Of a stretch of DNA of 64,000 nt, positions 8,138-16,072 are shown in pieces. The number at the start of each line of letters is the position of its first letter. Position 1 is the first letter of the stretch. A program made the position numbers and the translations under genes. The stretch lies in assembly GCF_001429295.1 (NCBI RefSeq), contig NZ_LMJL01000012.1, positions 1,206,949-1,270,948 of the forward strand. Reading direction: 5' to 3'. The notes beneath the pieces are model-generated. The model had not been told where the DNA came from. It did no database searches and saw only the letters and a program-made list of their open reading frames with translations. This stretch comes from Flavobacterium sp. Root935. Its GTDB lineage: Bacteria > Bacteroidota > Bacteroidia > Flavobacteriales > Flavobacteriaceae.

Positions 8138-9084
8138 TTTATTTCAATTTTATAAAAATCTTGATTGTAAACAGAACAGCCTAATTCTTCTTTTTGGTTT
8201 AAAAGCCCGTTATTGTAGCCCGCTTCACTATCATCTCCTACAATTCCCATGTCAAAAAAGTGCTTCCCTTTTCGTTTGTATTTGTGCAGCAAATTAATGA
8301 ATAAAAAATCGAGTGCTCGAAATTCTTCTCCCGTCTTTGAAGTTGCACCATACTGTGATTTAACGACATTTTTGGTCTCAAAAATCGTTATTCCGGCAAT
8401 TATTTCATCATTTTTATATGCAGAAAATTGCTTTATATTTTGAGGAAATTTAGATTTTAAAAGTGTAATTTCTTCTTTAGAATGAACAGGTTTTGTATCG
8501 AATTTTTCCAATAATCTTGGTTCTAAAACTTTTTCCCAAAAAGGATCGAAATTCTCTTCTTCTACGATATCTAAATCAAGGTTTTCAATTCTTCTAAAGT
8601 GCTTTAATTTACTTTTCGAAATCTTTAAAGGCACAGATAAATTAACTGCCAGATTCATTTCTTTTCGTTCTAAAACAGCGCCTCTTTTGATTAGAAAAAA
8701 TTCGATTTCTTTATTTCCTTCCGAAAAATAAAAATCTGGAATTGGTTTATAATAAAAGGTTTGTATTTTATTTTCTTTCAAAAAAAGTAAAATTTCGTCT
8801 AAAATCAATGATACTTTTTCTGCCTTCAATTTAGATAAATAGACCAAACCACCATAAGTAAGTCCTTGATGAGAATAAACGGCATTTTCTCGTTTATTGG
8901 CTGGAAGAATGGCACGTAGTTTTTCTTCTTCAAAAATTAAAAGAGAGAAGTCTTCAAAACGATCGCGATGATATTCCATAAAATCACGGTAAAATAGAAA
9001 CGTGGCATTTTTGGCCTGAGCAACAAAATCGTTCCAAATGGCAAAATCATTTTGATTGTATTTTTTTACGGTATATTTTGTCAT
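8134..9084 (-). CDS. FemAB/GNAT-like acyltransferase, probable sugar N-acyltransferase
   Basis: About 316 residues. The order of features resembles FemAB/GNAT (acetyltransferase_6) proteins: an N-terminal half with WNDFVAQAKNATFLFYRDFMEYH, a second half with KNDEIIAGITIFETKNVVKSQYG and a closing HFFDMGIVGDDSEAGYNN region. It lies between a TRIC-like gene and fdtB with a GTGA overlap, so it most likely acylates the 3-amino sugar made by FdtB. The described Fdt pathway uses a hexapeptide-repeat transacetylase (FdtC) at this step; none is seen here. The upstream TTG at 9087 is an alternative start, but ATG 9084 is preferred. Confidence 0.7.
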   Translation of the reverse strand: MTKYTVKKYNQNDFAIWNDFVAQAKNATFLFYRDFMEYHRDRFEDFSLLIFEEEKLRAILPANKRENAVYSHQGLTYGGLVYLSKLKAEKVSLILDEILLFLKENKIQTFYYKPIPDFYFSEGNKEIEFFLIKRGAVLERKEMNLAVNLSVPLKISKSKLKHFRRIENLDLDIVEEENFDPFWEKVLEPRLLEKFDTKPVHSKEEITLLKSKFPQNIKQFSAYKNDEIIAGITIFETKNVVKSQYGATSKTGEEFRALDFLFINLLHKYKRKGKHFFDMGIVGDDSEAGYNNGLLNQKEELGCSVYNQDFYKIEIK

Positions 9085-9087
9085 CAA

Positions 9088-9690
9088 TTATTTATGATCA
9101 AATGCTTTTAAATGCCATTTGTATTTTACTGCCAGCAGTCTAATTACAATAATTACAAGTGAAGTAACTAAATATAAAACATCGACGTTTAAATTTAGTG
9201 CTCTTAAACCAAAGAATACGAATCCGCCAAAAATACAGATTGTAGCATATATTTCTTCTCTAAAAACGTTCGGAATTTCGTTGCATAGAATATCTCTAAT
9301 TACCCCTCCAAAACACGCGGTCATTGTTCCTAAAGCAATACAAATTCCGGGATGAAGTCCAATCACAATTCCTTTTTCGAGACCAATTAAAGTGAAAACT
9401 CCCAAACCAATTGTATCAAACAAAAATAATGAAGTTCTGAGTCTATCGAATTTTTTTCTAAAAATAATGGCTAGAAAAAATCCTAAAATAATCACGTAAA
9501 CATACTGCATATCGCGCATCCAGCCTACTGGAGTTCGTCCAATAAGAACATCACGGAGCGTTCCTCCTCCTACCGCGGTGACAAATGCAATGATAAAAAC
9601 CCCGAACGGATCTAGTTTTTTATGCATTGCTGTTAAAGCGCCAGACATAGCAAACGCCATTGTCCCAATAATATCTAGTAAGTGAAACAT
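9088..9690 (-). CDS. TRIC-family cation channel (UPF0126/YadS-YicG)
   Basis: A 200-residue membrane protein with about seven transmembrane segments in two homologous halves, each with a glycine-rich motif: VGGGTLRDVL near residue 40 and FGGVIRDIL near residue 127. This duplicated GGxxRD pattern defines the UPF0126 family, bacterial relatives of animal trimeric intracellular cation channels. The transported ion in Bacteroidota is not established. Its stop lies 3 bp upstream of the acyltransferase start, so it may be co-transcribed with the glycan genes without a functional link. Confidence 0.9.
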   Translation of the reverse strand: MFHLLDIIGTMAFAMSGALTAMHKKLDPFGVFIIAFVTAVGGGTLRDVLIGRTPVGWMRDMQYVYVIILGFFLAIIFRKKFDRLRTSLFLFDTIGLGVFTLIGLEKGIVIGLHPGICIALGTMTACFGGVIRDILCNEIPNVFREEIYATICIFGGFVFFGLRALNLNVDVLYLVTSLVIIVIRLLAVKYKWHLKAFDHK

Positions 9691-9701
9691 TTTTTCTTAA
9701 G

Positions 9702-9734
9702 CTACAAAGATTTAAAGGTACAAAGGTGCAGAGA
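9702..9734 (-). repeat. Degenerate heptad array upstream of the TRIC gene
   Basis: On the minus strand the DNA reads CTCTGCA, CCTTTGT, ACCTTTA, then AATCTTTG, a run of seven-base units built on CCTTTGT. It sits 12-44 bp before the ATG at 9690 and contains near -7 boxes (TACCTTTA, AAATCTTTG), so it may hold the promoter. Confidence 0.45.
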
Positions 9735-9749
9735 TTTTTATAATTGTTT

Positions 9750-10160
9750 CTATTTTTTTAGTACTATTTTTATTTCAGGATTTATTCTCTTGATTGCTTC
9801 TAAAAATCTGTTTTTATCCTTTGGAGAAATTAAAAGCGTATCATATTTATTATATAAAATTTCTAATCGGTTAAAAGAAAGTGCAGGCGAACTTATAATA
9901 TTAAAAGTCTCCGATATTGTTTTTATCTCCTTAACTTCAATTAAAAAATTAAAGAAATAGCCGCATTTTATTTTCAGTTTATCGCCTTCAATACTATACA
10001 TAGTTGTTGAAAATGAATAGATGACATAACTAATTACAAAAATTATGAAAATAAAACCAAACCAATTTTGATCATACGCTAATCGTATTAGAATCAGCGT
10101 AAATAATATGCTTACCAGAATTACAAACCATAAATCAATTTTAGATTTGAATTTTTCCAT
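9750..10160 (-). CDS. Membrane PH-domain protein
   Basis: This 136-residue protein has two N-terminal transmembrane helices (WFVILVSILFTLILIRL; FGFIFIIFVISYVIYSF) followed by a soluble beta-rich domain beginning TTMYSIEGDKLKIKCGYF and ending LISPKDKNRFLEAIKRINPEI. That arrangement matches small bacterial PH-like (YyaB/DUF1200-type) proteins, with the typical ending in which a phenylalanine-rich helix closes the PH fold. Function is unknown. It lies 11 bp downstream of the secreted protein at 10172-11020, so the two are probably one operon. Confidence 0.65.
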   Translation of the reverse strand: MEKFKSKIDLWFVILVSILFTLILIRLAYDQNWFGFIFIIFVISYVIYSFSTTMYSIEGDKLKIKCGYFFNFLIEVKEIKTISETFNIISSPALSFNRLEILYNKYDTLLISPKDKNRFLEAIKRINPEIKIVLKK

Positions 10161-10171
10161 TTGTTATTATA

Positions 10172-11020
10172 TTATTTTTTAACGTAAATAGGACTTCTTT
10201 TTAGTAAATAAGTTACAGAATCCATCCAGCTGTCTTTTACTGCTAAGAGCGGTTTACGAGTTTGAGAATAAATTTTGGTCGTATTTCTATACATGTCAAA
10301 ATAAACAGTATAGTAATAATAAACCTGTGTGTTTGCTGTAGTTGTAGAAATATCGTTTGTTTTTATTTTTTTGTTATTGTCGCTTACTTTTGCATTTCCG
10401 CTATTATAAGTAGTGGCTGTAGTACCAGAATTTATAGTGTAAGAAACTTTTGCAGCAACAATATTATCAACTCCCAATATTTTCTCAAGATCTTCAATTG
10501 GAGTTTCATCAATATTATTATGATCTATTCCAGCTTTATGAAGCAAACTATTTGTGGTTCTTAAATCTTGAACTGTTAACGGAAAAATATTTGATGATTT
10601 GTCCAGCAGTTTATTGTAAAGATCGTTTTGAGCAAATTTAGCCATGTCTCCTGAGCTTTCCTGCGTATCTGAATTCACGTAAGGAACTGGAAGCACCGCA
10701 ATTGTATTGGGCTTCATTTCTGACGCTGTAATTGTTGACGAACCTGAAGACGGCGAACTATTTCCAGAACTTACATCAAAAGTTTGTGATCTTCCGCTGG
10801 CAAAATCAATTCTTGCAATCTGCGAAATGTCAAGTGAAATTACTAATGTTTCGCCTGGAAGTGAATATTCTACGGTTTTATCAGACATTTTTGAAATCGT
10901 ACATTCAATAATCTGATAATCTCTTTTTATTATTTTATCCAATTTTTTTCCGCCTTGAGCGAAACTAAAAACAACGGCAAATAACATTAATATAATGAGG
11001 AGTGGCTTTTTACTTTTCAT
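10172..11020 (-). CDS. Secreted protein with CsgG/LpoB-like domain, function unknown
   Basis: 282 residues with a signal peptide (MKSKKPLLIILMLFAVVFSF, cut near AQ). Residues 25-80 form a small beta domain (YQIIECTISKMSDKTVEYSL) of the kind seen in secreted Bacteroidota proteins. A serine-rich linker (about 85-100) leads to NTIAVLPVPYVNSD, then FAQNDLYNKLL, TVQDLRTTNSLL and LGVDNIVAAKVSYTI, which follows the layout of CsgG/LpoB/GNA1162-like domains. Most such proteins sit at the outer membrane, but there is no lipobox here. The role is unknown. Confidence 0.55.
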   Translation of the reverse strand: MKSKKPLLIILMLFAVVFSFAQGGKKLDKIIKRDYQIIECTISKMSDKTVEYSLPGETLVISLDISQIARIDFASGRSQTFDVSSGNSSPSSGSSTITASEMKPNTIAVLPVPYVNSDTQESSGDMAKFAQNDLYNKLLDKSSNIFPLTVQDLRTTNSLLHKAGIDHNNIDETPIEDLEKILGVDNIVAAKVSYTINSGTTATTYNSGNAKVSDNNKKIKTNDISTTTANTQVYYYYTVYFDMYRNTTKIYSQTRKPLLAVKDSWMDSVTYLLKRSPIYVKK

Positions 11021-11123
11021 GTTCAGAGTTTTAAATTTAGAATATTCGTAACTAAAAATCAGTTAAATATAAAAAATTAAAATCTAAAGATTCAAAATAA
11101 TCCTAATTCCTTAAAGAAAATTT

Positions 11124-11867
11124 TTACATATGCTGTGTGTAGAAATTGTAGTCTTTTAAAATTACTCGAATAAAATCGCTGTTATTTCCAGATTGATTTT
11201 TAATTCCGGTTACGCTTTCGATTTTGGCTACCAATTTATAAATGATTTCATGATCATTTTTGGCTTCGGCTTTTTGGTATGTTTCCTTGATGATTCGCAT
11301 ATCATTGTCTGAAAGTTTTATCACTAAAGGATAAGTCGGAACATAGGAATCTCCTATTTCTTCTAAAATTGTGTGGCTAATATTAATTTTATTTTTCAAC
11401 GTAATAACAGCTGTTCCTGCTGCCATATCACCAAGACGCTGAGATTTTTGACTGGTAACTACCGCAATCATTCCTGGTAAACCAAAAAGACTGAAAAAGT
11501 CTATTACTCTAAAAAACCATCTTACTAAATAATCGCCAAAACCCGCTTGATAACCGTCAATTTTAACCACTTTAATTTTTACTAATTTTTTTCCAAGCGA
11601 TTGCCCTTCAAAAATACTTTCAAGAACTAAAGAGTAAACTATAATTGGAGAATACAGCATTAAATATACTGCACCGCGAGACCAGCCGTCTAGATTGACC
11701 ATCAATCGATCTAACTGAAGCCAGTCAAATAAAACTACTGAAATTGCCGTCGAATAACAGATTATAATGAACAAATCAATGAAAAAAGCACCTAATCTTT
11801 CGCCTACAGAAGCAGCAATAAAATTTATTTTGACATTTTGTGTCGTATTAATAGATAATTCTGACAT
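11124..11867 (-). CDS. RDD-family membrane protein
   Basis: 247 residues. The RDD domain occupies residues 15-155: ASVGERLGAFFIDLFIIIC is the first helix with the R..D signature (ERLGAFFID), followed by SIFEGQSLGKKLVKIKVV and a third helix ending RLGDMAAGTAVI. The remaining ~90 residues are soluble. RDD proteins are poorly understood; some are linked to Na+/H+ transport. It is divergent from the SpoIIM gene by only 20 bp, and this RDD-SpoIIM-DUF4129-DUF4350-MoxR-DUF58 neighbourhood recurs in Bacteroidota. Confidence 0.9.
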   Translation of the reverse strand: MSELSINTTQNVKINFIAASVGERLGAFFIDLFIIICYSTAISVVLFDWLQLDRLMVNLDGWSRGAVYLMLYSPIIVYSLVLESIFEGQSLGKKLVKIKVVKIDGYQAGFGDYLVRWFFRVIDFFSLFGLPGMIAVVTSQKSQRLGDMAAGTAVITLKNKINISHTILEEIGDSYVPTYPLVIKLSDNDMRIIKETYQKAEAKNDHEIIYKLVAKIESVTGIKNQSGNNSDFIRVILKDYNFYTQHM

Positions 11868-11887
11868 ATTTTATATTTTAGCCAACA

Positions 11888-12868
11888 ATGAGAGAAATCG
11901 CCTTTATAAAACAAAACAAAGAAAAATGGCTCGAATTTGAGCTGGCAATTTTTGGTAAAGCTAAAAAAAATCCTGATGAATTAGCTAATTTATACATTCA
12001 AATGATGAATGATTTGTCGTACGCTCAAACGTATTATCCTAAAAGTAAAACGGTTGTCTACTTAAATCATCTTGCCTCTCAAATTTATCAGAAGATCTAC
12101 AAAACCAAACGAACAGACAGAAATCAGATTATTGATTTTTTTAAAATTGATGTTCCGCTTTTGGTTTACGAGTACAAAAGGTATTTGCTTTATGCATTTG
12201 CTTTATTTTTTGTGACAGTTTCTATTGGAGTACTTTCTGCCCGTTACGATCAAGATTTTGTTCGTTTAATTTTAGGAGACGAATATGTCAATATGACGCT
12301 GGAAAACATCAAAAAAGGCAATCCAATGGCCGTATACGGTTCTGGAAGCAATTGGGGAAGTTTTATTGGCATTACTGTCAACAATCTTTTTGTTGGTGCT
12401 CGATGCTATTTTTACGGAATTTTTGCTGGTATCGGAACTTTTAATATTTTCCTTCAAAACTGTATTATGCTGGGTTCATTTCAGTATTTCTTTTACGAGC
12501 AAGGCGTTTTCTGGAAAAGCGTTCGAGGAATTTGGATTCATGGTTCTATGGAAATTTTTGCCATTGTGATAGAAACTACTGCTGGATTTATTTTAGGTGC
12601 ATCTATCCTATTTCCTAAAACCTTCTCGAGAATAAATTCATTTAAGATTGGATTTAAAAACAGTTTTAAAATATTTTTGAGTACTTTTCCATTCACGATA
12701 AGCGCTGGATTTTTAGAAGGTTTCATTACCAGATATTCTATCGATATGCCCAATTGGTTAAGCGTTTTTATTATTCTGGTTACGCTTGCGATTATCTCAT
12801 TCTATTACTTGATTTATCCTTTTATTGTGCACAAAAAAATACATTCTTTAACCGCCAAAAATCTTTAA
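11888..12868 (+). CDS. SpoIIM/DUF95 family membrane protein
   Basis: 326 residues. A soluble N-terminal part of about 95 residues (MREIAFIKQNKEKWLEFE...) precedes at least five transmembrane helices, including FALFFVTVSIGVLSARYD, FVGARCYFYGIFAGIGTF and the conserved IWIHGSMEIFAIVIETTAG, which carries the HG-xE motif of DUF95/SpoIIM proteins. In Bacillus SpoIIM works with SpoIID and SpoIIP in engulfment, but in non-sporulating Bacteroidota the family accompanies MoxR ATPases and its task is unknown. It begins a five-gene rightward run. Confidence 0.9.
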   Translation: MREIAFIKQNKEKWLEFELAIFGKAKKNPDELANLYIQMMNDLSYAQTYYPKSKTVVYLNHLASQIYQKIYKTKRTDRNQIIDFFKIDVPLLVYEYKRYLLYAFALFFVTVSIGVLSARYDQDFVRLILGDEYVNMTLENIKKGNPMAVYGSGSNWGSFIGITVNNLFVGARCYFYGIFAGIGTFNIFLQNCIMLGSFQYFFYEQGVFWKSVRGIWIHGSMEIFAIVIETTAGFILGASILFPKTFSRINSFKIGFKNSFKIFLSTFPFTISAGFLEGFITRYSIDMPNWLSVFIILVTLAIISFYYLIYPFIVHKKIHSLTAKNL

Positions 12869-12877
12869 GACCAAGTA

Positions 12878-13654
12878 ATGACAAGATTATTATTTATTTT
12901 ATCTTTTCTTTTTTGCTGCGGCGTTTCTAAGGCTCAGGATTCAATTGTTATACCACAGGATCCACCAAAAATTGCTGGAATTAAATATACTGAAAAGGAC
13001 ATTCAAATTGATTCGAATTCTGTCGAAGCGAAACATTTTGAGAAAAATTTCAAAAAAAAATACACTGATCCAGAATTTATCTACGAATATAAAGCGCCGG
13101 AAAAAAGCTGGTGGGATCATTTTATGCATTGGCTGGCTGGAGTATTTGCAAGTCTTTTCAATTTCAAAAGCGTTAAAACCTCACTGACTTTTGTTGGTAT
13201 TTTATTTCGGATTTTAGCCGTTTTAATAGTTATTGTATTGATTTACTTGATAGCAAGGAGTCTGACAAAACAAGATGGGAGATGGATTTTTGGAAAAAAT
13301 GCCAATAAGAAAGCGATCTTTTATTCTGATGCCGAAAAAAATATCCATCTTTTAGATTTCGAAAAATTAATAAAAGAGAGTATCGAAGCTGGCGAAAGAA
13401 GAATTGCTGTACGATATTATTATCTGTGGCTTTTAAAAGTAATGGCTCAGCATAATTATATTGAATGGGATATCGAAAAAACAAATTCAGATTACTTATA
13501 CGAGTTACAGCAGCCTGCTCATAAAGAAGAGTTTACCTATCTTTCTTATTTGTATAATTACATTTGGTACGGCGAATTTGAAATTGATGATGCAATATTC
13601 CAAAAAACTGAAAACAGATTTAAAAAAGCTTTAAAAACCTTCGGCAATGGATAA
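12878..13654 (+). CDS. DUF4129-domain membrane protein
   Basis: 258 residues with a signal peptide ending near GVSKAQ, a periplasmic region of ~90 residues, one transmembrane helix (LFRILAVLIVIVLIYLIA, about 112-130) and a cytoplasmic DUF4129 domain containing GERRIAVRYYYLWLLKVM and NSDYLYEL. DUF4129 resembles the C-terminus of some transglutaminase-like membrane proteins and is typically encoded with MoxR and DUF58. It starts 9 bp after the SpoIIM stop, and its last 8 bases overlap the following gene. Confidence 0.88.
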   Translation: MTRLLFILSFLFCCGVSKAQDSIVIPQDPPKIAGIKYTEKDIQIDSNSVEAKHFEKNFKKKYTDPEFIYEYKAPEKSWWDHFMHWLAGVFASLFNFKSVKTSLTFVGILFRILAVLIVIVLIYLIARSLTKQDGRWIFGKNANKKAIFYSDAEKNIHLLDFEKLIKESIEAGERRIAVRYYYLWLLKVMAQHNYIEWDIEKTNSDYLYELQQPAHKEEFTYLSYLYNYIWYGEFEIDDAIFQKTENRFKKALKTFGNG

Positions 13655-14852
13655 AAATATGAAAATCCACATTGCGATTCTGGTTTTAATATTAGGCATC
13701 GTATTATTAACAGACAAGGGACAGCAAAAACCAATTGACTGGACTCCTACTTATTCTGTCAATGATAAAATTCCGTTTGGATTATACATTTTTGACCATG
13801 AAGTTAACGGCTTTTTTAAGAAACAAAAAATCCAAAAAATTTCAACAGAAACGCCTTATGAGTATCTAGATTCTCAATATGATGAAAATGAAAATGTAGA
13901 GAATTATAAAATTAAAGGTACTTTCATCAATATTTCTGAAGCCAATAATATTGACGATCAATCTATAAAAGAGATTTTATATTTTGTTTCGCATGGAAAT
14001 AAGGCTTTTTTAAGCATGAGAGCATTTCCAAAATTATTACTGGATTCTTTAAAAGTAGAATTAAAAACAGATTTTATGCCATCTGAAAATGTTTCAATCT
14101 GGATGGCCAATAAAAAAGTCAGCACAAAAAAATATACTTTTAATACTGGTTTAAGCGATTACTTTTCTAAAATAGATACTCTAACTACAAAAGTTTTGGG
14201 CTATCAAAACAGCAATAAAAATAAAAGACAAATTAATTTTATTGAAGTTCCTTATAAAAATGGATATGTCTATTTGCATACGCAGCCGGTAGCGTTTACA
14301 AATTATAACCTGCTGAAAAAAGACCATTATCAATATGCCGAAAATGTTTTGTCGTACTTTACAAAAGGAGATATATTTTGGTACAATAAAAGTCTTAACG
14401 ATAAGCGAATTTCAAATTCTCCGATGCGCTATATTTTATCGCAGCCAGCTTTAAAATGGGCATGGTATTTAGCTTTACTTGGTATTTTGATTTTTATGAT
14501 CTTTAATGCAAAACGTAAGCAGCGTATTGTGCCAATTATAAAACCATTGCAGAATTTAACGGTTGATTTTACCAAAACCGTTGGGAATTTATATTATCAG
14601 GAAGGAGATCACACTAATATTATTGATAAAAAGATTATTTATTTCCTAGAGAAAATCAGAACCGATTATTTGATTGATACGTCAAAATTAGACGATGATT
14701 TTATCAAAAAATTGCATTATAAAACAGGCAAAGACGAAAAAGACATTCAAGAACTTATCGACTTAATAAACAATCACAGAAAGAGTTATCACGGAAGTCT
14801 GGAAGAAGATTTAATCCGAATAAATACAGCAATAGAAAAGATTTTACATTAA
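13647..14852 (+). CDS. DUF4350-domain membrane protein
   Basis: 401 residues. One N-terminal helix (IHIAILVLILGIVLLTD) anchors a large periplasmic domain with INISEANNIDDQSIKEILYFVSHG near residue 95, the GATase-like DUF4350 fold. A second helix (WAWYLALLGILIFMIF, about 270) is followed by a cytoplasmic tail with a conserved start (NAKRKQRIVPIIKPLQN). DUF4350 proteins are membrane partners in MoxR clusters and lack an assigned reaction. The ATG overlaps the DUF4129 stop region by 8 bp, indicating coupled translation. Confidence 0.87.
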   Translation: MDKNMKIHIAILVLILGIVLLTDKGQQKPIDWTPTYSVNDKIPFGLYIFDHEVNGFFKKQKIQKISTETPYEYLDSQYDENENVENYKIKGTFINISEANNIDDQSIKEILYFVSHGNKAFLSMRAFPKLLLDSLKVELKTDFMPSENVSIWMANKKVSTKKYTFNTGLSDYFSKIDTLTTKVLGYQNSNKNKRQINFIEVPYKNGYVYLHTQPVAFTNYNLLKKDHYQYAENVLSYFTKGDIFWYNKSLNDKRISNSPMRYILSQPALKWAWYLALLGILIFMIFNAKRKQRIVPIIKPLQNLTVDFTKTVGNLYYQEGDHTNIIDKKIIYFLEKIRTDYLIDTSKLDDDFIKKLHYKTGKDEKDIQELIDLINNHRKSYHGSLEEDLIRINTAIEKILH

Positions 14853-14859
14853 TTATTTT

Positions 14860-14914
14860 AGCCACAGATTATTAAGATTAATACAGATTAAAATCATTTC
14901 AATTCTTTAGTGGC
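14860..14914. repeat. Small imperfect inverted repeat between DUF4350 and moxR genes
   Basis: TAGCCACAGATTA at the left and CTTTAGTGGC at the right form a short inverted repeat around a degenerate AGATTA/ACAGATTAAAATCA core. Its style resembles other short intergenic repeats in this window. It may only be a weak hairpin. Confidence 0.3.
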
Positions 14915-14945
14915 AAGAAAAAACAAATAAAAAACAGACCAAATT

Positions 14946-15959
14946 ATGGACGATATCAATACAACATCAAACGAAATCACAAATGAAAATGTGAATTTTG
15001 AAACCAGAATTAATTTAGGACCTCTTTTAGAGCACGTAAATACAATCAAAAAAGAGATTGAAACTGTAATTGTCGGGCAGCATAAAATGGTGGACCAGCT
15101 TTTGGTTGCAATTTTGTCAAACGGGCATGTTCTTTTGGAAGGTGTTCCTGGAGTTGCGAAAACTATCACAGCCAAGTTATTATCCAAAACATTAAATATT
15201 GGTTTCAGCAGAATTCAATTTACGCCAGATTTAATGCCTTCTGATATTTTAGGAACTTCGATTTTTAATCTAAAAACTTCAGAATTTGAATTCAAAAAAG
15301 GACCAATTTTCTCCAATTTAATTTTAATTGATGAGATAAATCGTGCTCCTGCCAAAACACAAGCGGCGCTTTTTGAAGTTATGGAAGAACGTCAAATTAC
15401 AATCGACGGATCTGGTTATCAATTAGAAACGCCGTTTTTGGTAATTGCAACCCAAAACCCAATCGAGCAAGAAGGAACTTATCGTCTTCCAGAAGCGCAA
15501 TTAGACCGTTTTCTTTTCAAAATCACTATCGATTATCCAAAATTAAATGAAGAGATTTTGATCATTCAAAGAGAACATTCTTTACAAGATCATGGAAAAC
15601 TAGATGCGATAAAAACAATTCTTTCTTCTGATGAAATTAAGCAGTATCAAGGTTTGGTAAAACAAATTAGAGTCGAGCAAAATTTATTAGAATACATTGC
15701 CAGAATCGTGGTTAATACACGCGAAAACGCCTTTTTATATTTAGGAGCTTCTCCTCGTGCTTCAATCGCTATTTTGAATGCTGCCAAAGGTTTTGCTGCC
15801 ATCCGCGGACGTGATTTTGTTACGCCAGAAGATATTAAAGAAGCTGCGATTCCTGTTTTACAGCATCGTGTTATTGTAACGCCAGAACGTGAAATGGAAG
15901 GTATTACAAGCTCAGAAATTATTAAACAAATTATCGAAACTGTAGAAATTCCAAGATAA
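14946..15959 (+). CDS. MoxR-family AAA ATPase
   Basis: 337 residues. Walker A is GVPGVAKT (about 60-67), Walker B is LILIDEINRAPAK (about 120-132), sensor 1 is VIATQNPIEQEGTY and the arginine-finger region is EAQLDRFLF, all characteristic of MoxR (AAA_3) ATPases. A lid domain follows with SPRASIAILNAAKGFAAIRGR. MoxR proteins are chaperone-like and act with von Willebrand factor A or DUF58 partners, here the adjacent DUF58 gene. The substrate of this group is not established. Confidence 0.94.
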   Translation: MDDINTTSNEITNENVNFETRINLGPLLEHVNTIKKEIETVIVGQHKMVDQLLVAILSNGHVLLEGVPGVAKTITAKLLSKTLNIGFSRIQFTPDLMPSDILGTSIFNLKTSEFEFKKGPIFSNLILIDEINRAPAKTQAALFEVMEERQITIDGSGYQLETPFLVIATQNPIEQEGTYRLPEAQLDRFLFKITIDYPKLNEEILIIQREHSLQDHGKLDAIKTILSSDEIKQYQGLVKQIRVEQNLLEYIARIVVNTRENAFLYLGASPRASIAILNAAKGFAAIRGRDFVTPEDIKEAAIPVLQHRVIVTPEREMEGITSSEIIKQIIETVEIPR

Positions 15960-16063
15960 TTGTTAATTATAAATTGTTAATTATAAATTGTTAATGGTTA
16001 ATGGTTAATGGTTAATGTTGGGACAAACTTGAAACTTGAAACCTGAAACCTGAAACTTGAAAC
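15960..16063. repeat. Heptad repeat array between moxR and DUF58 genes
   Basis: Starting at the moxR stop, the spacer consists of 14-base units TTGTTAATTATAAA (two copies plus), then TGGTTAA three times, then five copies of ACTTGAA/ACCTGAA. Every block has a period of seven or fourteen bases. There is no reading frame or clear hairpin. Confidence 0.85.
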
Positions 16064-16072
16064 ATCGAACAA

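Noticed and set aside
14860..14914. Terminator after the DUF4350 gene
   Set aside because: The stem is weak and no U-tract follows, so it is listed only as a small repeat.
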